The notes under the pieces: generated by a model
Told to the model about the DNA's origin: nothing
The model's database searches: none
The model's input: only the letters and a program-made list of their open reading frames with translations
Shown: positions 59,929 to 64,000 of the stretch, in pieces
Layout of the letters: each line of letters opens with the position of its first letter
How positions within the stretch are numbered: position 1 is the first letter of the stretch
Source: Synechococcus sp. MW101C3
Lineage (GTDB): Bacteria > Cyanobacteriota > Cyanobacteriia > PCC-6307 > Cyanobiaceae
Reading direction: 5' to 3'
Length of the DNA: 64,000 bases
Assembly: GCF_002252635.1 (NCBI RefSeq)
Contig: NZ_NQKX01000002.1
Span: 62,001-126,000, forward strand
Translations under genes and position numbers: made by a program

Positions 59929-60369
59929 ATGACCGGAACAACTGCCAGCTCTGACAACGGCTTTCCCGTCAACACGATCAGCGTCGGCGATGGCATCGTG
60001 CTGATCAACGTGTTTCATCTGGATCCAGATCAGGCCGAGGCCTTCGTGGCCACCCAGGTGAGCGAATACAAGCGCCTACAAGGCGTCTTTCCGGGCAGCC
60101 TGAGCGCCAACCTGCACCTCAGCCTCGATCGCACCCGCGCCGTCAACTACGCCCACTTCAGCTCCGTCGAGGCCTATCTGGCCATGCGGTCAAGCCCTGC
60201 CTTTGCGCAGCATCTGGAGCGGCTGAAGGGACTGGTTCTGAAGGCCGAGCCTCAGCTCTACACCGTGGCCTACACCCAGAACGCCGCTGAACCCGCGTCC
60301 AACGCACCCCTGCCGCCCCTCCTGGATCCCGCCAAGGCGCCGCGGCTTGGCCCGGTCACGCCTCAGTGA
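59929..60369 (+). CDS. antibiotic-biosynthesis-monooxygenase (ABM) family protein
   Basis: The ferredoxin-like ABM core lies at about residues 15-110 (IVLINVFHLDPDQAEAFVAT, GFVPGS-like turn VFPGSLSANLHLSLDRT, RAVNYAHFSSVEAYLAMRSS). The C-terminal 30 residues are Pro-rich. Members break down aromatic or quinone compounds without cofactor. The start is set at MTGTTASSD; 13 residues upstream are also open. With the HxlR and SDR genes it makes a small xenobiotic or aldehyde-response cluster, which is inference. Confidence 0.85.
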   Translation: MTGTTASSDNGFPVNTISVGDGIVLINVFHLDPDQAEAFVATQVSEYKRLQGVFPGSLSANLHLSLDRTRAVNYAHFSSVEAYLAMRSSPAFAQHLERLKGLVLKAEPQLYTVAYTQNAAEPASNAPLPPLLDPAKAPRLGPVTPQ

Positions 60370-60495
60370 AACCGCTGGGGACGGTGGTCTGCCACGCCTG
60401 AGCTCACCGACCCAGGCTGCTTGAACATCTGCCTACATGCAACTTTAACCTGACGTTGCTATATCCCAGTGAAGACTGAAGCGATCGGGAGCTCC

Positions 60496-61557
60496 ATGAC
60501 GGCCTTCAAAGTGATGAACTGGAATGTGGAGAACCTGTTCCTTCCTGATCCCTCGAAGCCGGAGGCTCAGCAGCAATTCCAGGACAAACTCACCAAGCTC
60601 GCCGCCGTGATCGACGAAGAGCAGCCTGATCTGCTGGCTCTCCAGGAGATCGGTCCGAACGGCGCCCTGGCGGCTCTGCAGCAGGCCCTGACCCATTCGA
60701 TGCCCCATGCGGCGGAAGGAGTCCCGGAAGCCGGCGGAGAACCGAGCCGTGCCATCCGCGTGGCGATCCTCTCCATCCGCCCTCTGAGCGGTATCCGGTC
60801 CATCAGCCCGTTTCCGGATCTGATCCGTCCGGTGCAGCAGAAGGATCCGGTCTTCGACAAGCCGGGCACCGTCGCCGATGAATCGCTACTCGCCGCCATG
60901 GGCCGCAGCGCCCTGGAGGTGGTGGTGGAGGTTGACGGTACGGAGGTGACCGTGATCACCGCCCACTTCAAATCGAAGCTGATCAGCTATCCCCGGCCGA
61001 AGGGCAACTTCAGCCCGAAGGATGAGGACGAGCGCTACCGCTATGCGGCCTACGCGCTCTACCGCCGCACCGGGGAGGCGCTGACGATCCGTGACCGGAT
61101 CAATGCGATCCTCTCCTCCAGTGCCGGAGAGCCCGATCCCGATGACGGACTGGGGCGTGAGAAGGCCGTGGTGTTCTGCGGGGACCTCAACGACCAGCCC
61201 GATGCCGCCACCACCCAGATCATTCAGGGTCCGACGGGCTCAGAGCTTGAGACCGCAGGGTTCCTCACTGGCGACAAGGGAGACGGCTATCGGATGTGGA
61301 ATCTGGCTCCGCGCCTCAACGTCACGCCGGATGGCGAGCCACCCGCAGAGCCTCCCTACACCCGGGTGTTCAAGGGCCGTGGTGAATTGATCGATCACAT
61401 CTTTGCCAGCCACCGCCTCGTGAACCCCAAGAACATCCCAGACGCCCGCACCGTTCTGGCGACGAACCGGCTGCCATCGGTGAATGAGGTTCCCACCGAG
61501 CGCAAATCTGACCCGGCATCCGATCACGCAGCGGTGGTGGCGACCTTCATGATCTGA
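60496..61557 (+). CDS. endonuclease/exonuclease/phosphatase-family protein
   Basis: All signature blocks of the EEP fold are present: VMNWNVENLF near 5, LLALQEIGPNG near 47, VITAHFKSKL near 160, FCGDLNDQPDAAT near 235, and SDHAAVVATF at the end. It has metal-binding Glu, Asp and His. A GTG 27 bases upstream is an alternative start. The substrate could be DNA, RNA or a phosphodiester lipid. No signal peptide is visible. Confidence 0.9.
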   Translation: MTAFKVMNWNVENLFLPDPSKPEAQQQFQDKLTKLAAVIDEEQPDLLALQEIGPNGALAALQQALTHSMPHAAEGVPEAGGEPSRAIRVAILSIRPLSGIRSISPFPDLIRPVQQKDPVFDKPGTVADESLLAAMGRSALEVVVEVDGTEVTVITAHFKSKLISYPRPKGNFSPKDEDERYRYAAYALYRRTGEALTIRDRINAILSSSAGEPDPDDGLGREKAVVFCGDLNDQPDAATTQIIQGPTGSELETAGFLTGDKGDGYRMWNLAPRLNVTPDGEPPAEPPYTRVFKGRGELIDHIFASHRLVNPKNIPDARTVLATNRLPSVNEVPTERKSDPASDHAAVVATFMI

Positions 61558-62046
61558 TCATTCAAGTGCACACCTGGCATGAACTGGGCTGAACCCACGG
61601 AACGTTGCCAGAGACCCAGAGGTTTTGAATGGCTCTGTTCATGAGTTAGCCTGAGTGTGCTCAAGCTGGTTTGGCTTGTTGGCCACCTGTGAAGCAAGTC
61701 CTGTTCATTGGCTGATCGGACTTAATCGTTGTCCGAACGTTCGCCACGTTTGAGGCAGTAAGCGCGAGTTTCTAGTGGTTGGGGTTAAAGCACCGCCTCT
61801 GTCTGTCATGTGAAGTGACGGATCATGAAATTGTGCCGCATGCTGCGTGGTTGGGTGTCAATGCGGTAAAGCATTGGGGTGACATTGGTTGATGAACACC
61901 CCTGCTCCGCCGCTCGAGCTGGCTGCGGATAACGTTCCAGCTCCAGAGTTGCGATCTGGACATCCTGTTGAGGCACACAGGCGACGCACCGATAGCGGCT
62001 GGGGGGTGAGACTGCCCCAGGCCATACCGGCGGCCACGGCATCGCG
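61558..62046. other. no supported gene; possible protein remnant
   Basis: A minus-strand frame near 61,806-61,990 (CVACVPQQDVQIATLELERY, then VTPMLYRIDTQPRSMRHNFM) reads like a protein tail. It has no start and runs into antisense of the next gene, so it may be a fragment. Confidence 0.3.
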
Positions 62047-62310
62047 CTAGGGGTCAGGCTTCCGCAACCGCCTGGCGCCCAGCACCGCCAGGGCCACGAG
62101 GGAGAAAGCGGCCAGCCACAGCAACAGCAGCACCGCGAGGGAGGCGAGACAGTCGAGTGGGGTCTTGATGGCGCAGTAGAGCAGGCCCCAGAGCGTGAGC
62201 GGCAGCAACACCACCAGGGAGGCCAGCGCACCGGCCAGTGCCACCACGAACAGCAGGACGCGCAGCAGCCGGCGGAGCTTGGCGCGACGATGGCGTGGGT
62301 TGCTGGTCAT
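62047..62310 (-). CDS. small two-helix membrane protein
   Basis: A 87-residue protein with a basic N-terminus (MTSNPRHRRAKLRRLLR) and two long hydrophobic helices (about 17-42 and 52-76), ending LGARRLRKPDP. No family is recognised. The start at 62310 is chosen over 62328. Confidence 0.6.
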   Translation of the reverse strand: MTSNPRHRRAKLRRLLRVLLFVVALAGALASLVVLLPLTLWGLLYCAIKTPLDCLASLAVLLLLWLAAFSLVALAVLGARRLRKPDP

Positions 62311-62520
62311 CGCCCCGGCGCAACCCAAGCGGCGGTAGCCACCTGTGCGGCGATAGCCACCCGTGCGGTGGGGATCGCCTGGAGGGGGAGGGTCATGGCG
62401 AGCAAAGCAACGGAGGTGCGGCGGGCACGGCCCATCCCTGCGGCGATGGTGCGGTTGTTGGTTGTGCTGGCTGCCGCCAGGCCATCAGACTCCTGGATGA
62501 TGCCCTTGGATCCTCGCGCC

Positions 62521-62796
62521 ATGAAGACGTCACGCTGCGCTCTGGCCGCCAGGCTCCTGGCCCTGCCGCTGCTCACACTGCCGCTGCTGATCCCCGCAGC
62601 GGCGGTGGCACAGAAGCGGATCCCCAAGCTTCCGGGCTACGACCAGTGCCCGCTGGGGTATGTGAATGACCTGAAGCAGCACTGCAATTCACCCATCTAT
62701 TACGAAGTGAGGCCCACTTACGGCAAGCCCTGCGAATCGGGCTGGATGAACATCGGCGCCGGTTACTGCAAGAAGAAAACTCTGGGCATTTTCTGA
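62521..62796 (+). CDS. small secreted four-Cys protein
   Basis: The signal peptide (residues 1-30, ending AAAVAQ) is followed by a 60-residue mature protein with four Cys (YDQCPLG, KQHCNSP, KPCESG, YCKKK), likely two disulfides. The aromatic/Gly pattern (CPLGYVNDLKQHCNSPIYYE) resembles small exported cyanobacterial proteins of unknown role. Confidence 0.7.
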   Translation: MKTSRCALAARLLALPLLTLPLLIPAAAVAQKRIPKLPGYDQCPLGYVNDLKQHCNSPIYYEVRPTYGKPCESGWMNIGAGYCKKKTLGIF

Positions 62797-62879
62797 CTGT
62801 TGCTGCCGCAGCCCCCAGTCGCGCAGATCAGAGGCAGAGCCTGCAGCACCCCCGTACCGCACCAGGAACGACGTGGCTC

Positions 62880-63404
62880 TCAGAAGGAGTCCTCCGTCTG
62901 GCCAGCGAAGCCGCCGGCATAGATCTCGCTCCCCTCCAGCTTCTGGAACACGAACTGGCAGACCGCGGTGCCGGGAATCACGGCCAGGGGAGCGGGGCCG
63001 AAGTTGCTCATCTCCAGCACCTGCTGGCTGTCGATCCCCGGCCCCATGAAGGGGGCGCTGATGTGAACCATCAGGCCCAGCCGCGCAAAACGGCTGCGAC
63101 CCTCCAGCCAGCCGCACAGCCCTGGCCCTAGGCGTAGCCGCTCCTGGGTGATGCCCAGCACCGTTTCGCCCGGCATGATCAGGATGTGCTCGTTCTGGGG
63201 CACCTTGATCTTCTCGGTGAGCTGCCGGTAGTCGGTGTGCTCGCGCACCTCGATCACCTCGTGCACCTTGCGGAACACGCGAAAGGTGCCGGCGAGGGTG
63301 AGGTCGAGAGAGGCGGGGCCCAGCCGCTCGGGAACGAACGGCGTGACTCCGATCGCGCCCGCTTCGATCGCCTGCAGGATCGCCTCTCTGCCGAGAACGG
63401 CCAT
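62880..63404 (-). CDS. dcd: dCTP deaminase
   Basis: The 174-residue protein has the dUTPase-like trimer fold motifs of Dcd: ERLGPASLDLTLAGTFRVFR (near 24), NEHILIMPGETVLGITQERL (near 71), LEGRSRFARLGLMVH (near 100), and VLEMSNFGPAPLAVIPG (near 127) containing the catalytic Glu region. It makes dUTP for thymidylate synthesis. It is a little shorter than the usual 185-195 residues. The start at 63404 is preferred; 55 codons upstream are open but not family-like. Confidence 0.88.
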   Translation of the reverse strand: MAVLGREAILQAIEAGAIGVTPFVPERLGPASLDLTLAGTFRVFRKVHEVIEVREHTDYRQLTEKIKVPQNEHILIMPGETVLGITQERLRLGPGLCGWLEGRSRFARLGLMVHISAPFMGPGIDSQQVLEMSNFGPAPLAVIPGTAVCQFVFQKLEGSEIYAGGFAGQTEDSF

Positions 63405-63438
63405 GTTTTTCGCTGGGCACAGGCGAGGGTGGATTGTC

Positions 63439-64000
63439 TCAGGCGGTCGGCCGGGGCCCACCGGCCAGGTCGTCGATGGTCTGCTCCAGCAGATCGCGGC
63501 CGCTGTCGTACACGACGCGCGGCGCCGGCCGGCCAGCCTCGGTGGCGCGCAGTCGGCAGGCGGCGGCACGGCGGCGCTTCAGCTGGGAATCGGCGTGGCG
63601 GGCCGCCTGGGCCCAGGCCTGACGGCGGAAATTGCGGGCGGCGATGGCGCGGTTGCGCCAGTGCTGCAGCGGCAGGTGGGCCAGGGGCAGGAGCAGCAGC
63701 AACAGGGCGTAGCCGATGGCGAATCGGGCCAGCCAGGCCACGGGCGGCAGCCAGGCGGGGGTGATCGCCAGCAGCCACGGCGAGAGCACCAGCAGGCCCC
63801 CCACGGCGACGCCATAGGCGACCCGTTGCCCGCGTCCGGCCCGACTGAAGCGAAAGGCCCGCTCACGCAGGGGCGGCACCGGTCCATCAGCGCGGGCCGC
63901 TCTGGCCGGCAGGGAGGGGAAGCCATAGATCAGATCCCCGTCCTCACTCACCTCGGGGCGGCCGTCGAAGCGCAGCAGCACCGGCAGCATGGCGGCATCG
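63439..64000 (-). CDS. membrane protein, similar to plastid At5g03900-type proteins (partial)
   Basis: The frame is still open at the right edge, so the N-terminus is missing. The visible part begins DAAMLPVLLRFDGRPEVSED, then GDLIYGFPSLPARAA, a conserved block of cyanobacterial/plastid membrane proteins. Two membrane helices follow (about 60-80 and 85-105 from the edge), and a basic, Arg-rich tail ends near VYDSGRDLLEQTIDDLAGG. The function is not known. Confidence 0.7.
   Translation of the reverse strand, partial: DAAMLPVLLRFDGRPEVSEDGDLIYGFPSLPARAARADGPVPPLRERAFRFSRAGRGQRVAYGVAVGGLLVLSPWLLAITPAWLPPVAWLARFAIGYALLLLLLPLAHLPLQHWRNRAIAARNFRRQAWAQAARHADSQLKRRRAAACRLRATEAGRPAPRVVYDSGRDLLEQTIDDLAGGPRPTA

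Noticed and set aside
1-64000. CRISPR arrays
   Set aside because: No set of regularly spaced short direct repeats with unique spacers was seen; the repeats found are a coding repeat protein and a two-copy 74-bp repeat.
1-64000. rRNA genes and a chromosomal origin
   Set aside because: No 16S/23S/5S-like sequence, dnaA gene or cluster of DnaA boxes was recognised.

Overview
The window looks like a GC-rich picocyanobacterial chromosome of the Synechococcus/Cyanobium/Vulcanococcus type. Supporting signs are a remnant of the cyanobacterial AbrB regulator, small Cys-containing cyanobacterial proteins, DUF3721 proteins, a slr-type RppA/NrsR-RppB/NrsS two-component pair, and several HIP1-like GCGATCGC palindromes. 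The assignment is inferred from gene families, not from a marker gene.

The left 12.5 kb is a worn accessory island. It carries an intact IS3-family (IS407-type) element with 4-bp target duplications (922-2157), a run of small ATGA-overlapping genes with terminator-like hairpins just upstream, a DUF932 phage/plasmid-type protein, a decayed second IS3 element beside a broken sigma-factor-like gene, a carotenoid-type glycosyltransferase/acyltransferase pair bracketed by a 74-bp direct repeat, and an ArdC antirestriction gene broken by one stop codon.

From 12.6 to 40.1 kb lies a large metal-handling region. Genes include a MerR regulator with DUF305 and DUF302 proteins, two DUF3721 proteins, a two-component system, an HME-type RND pump with a short adaptor, a Cu-type P1B ATPase, DUF305, DUF411, a multicopper oxidase, a Zn/Cd/Pb-type P1B ATPase, a 65-residue secreted peptide ending in four Cys, a CadR/PbrR-like MerR regulator, a VKOR-thioredoxin fusion, an NRAMP transporter, a methyltransferase, two DMT (EamA) transporters with His-rich tails, and a CDF exporter. 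Two families of MerR-type promoters can be read directly. One (four copies, 20-bp spacers) precedes DUF3721, DUF305-Cu ATPase, DUF411-oxidase and the Cys-tail peptide. The other (two copies, 19-bp spacers) precedes the Zn/Cd/Pb ATPase and the VKOR gene. Together they define two separate regulons.

From 40.6 to 45.3 kb is a lower-GC segment with a sulfotransferase, an Asp-box beta-propeller and a long repeat protein of about 18 GxGxD-type units, suggesting surface biology. From 45.4 to 53.7 kb are paired secreted DUF3828-like proteins (one broken), a cupin, an Xre/MbcA-RES toxin-antitoxin module, a DUF2075 helicase-like protein, a hydrolase and a CruG/HpnB-like glycosyltransferase.

From 54.6 to 58.3 kb is an overlapping two-gene unit: a dCache-HAMP receptor with a class III cyclase domain that lacks key catalytic residues, followed by a MscS-type channel with a cyclic-nucleotide-binding domain that lacks the usual phosphate-binding Arg. 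The right end holds an HxlR-SDR-monooxygenase cluster, an EEP-family nuclease/phosphatase, two small exported or membrane proteins, dCTP deaminase, and a membrane protein running off the edge.
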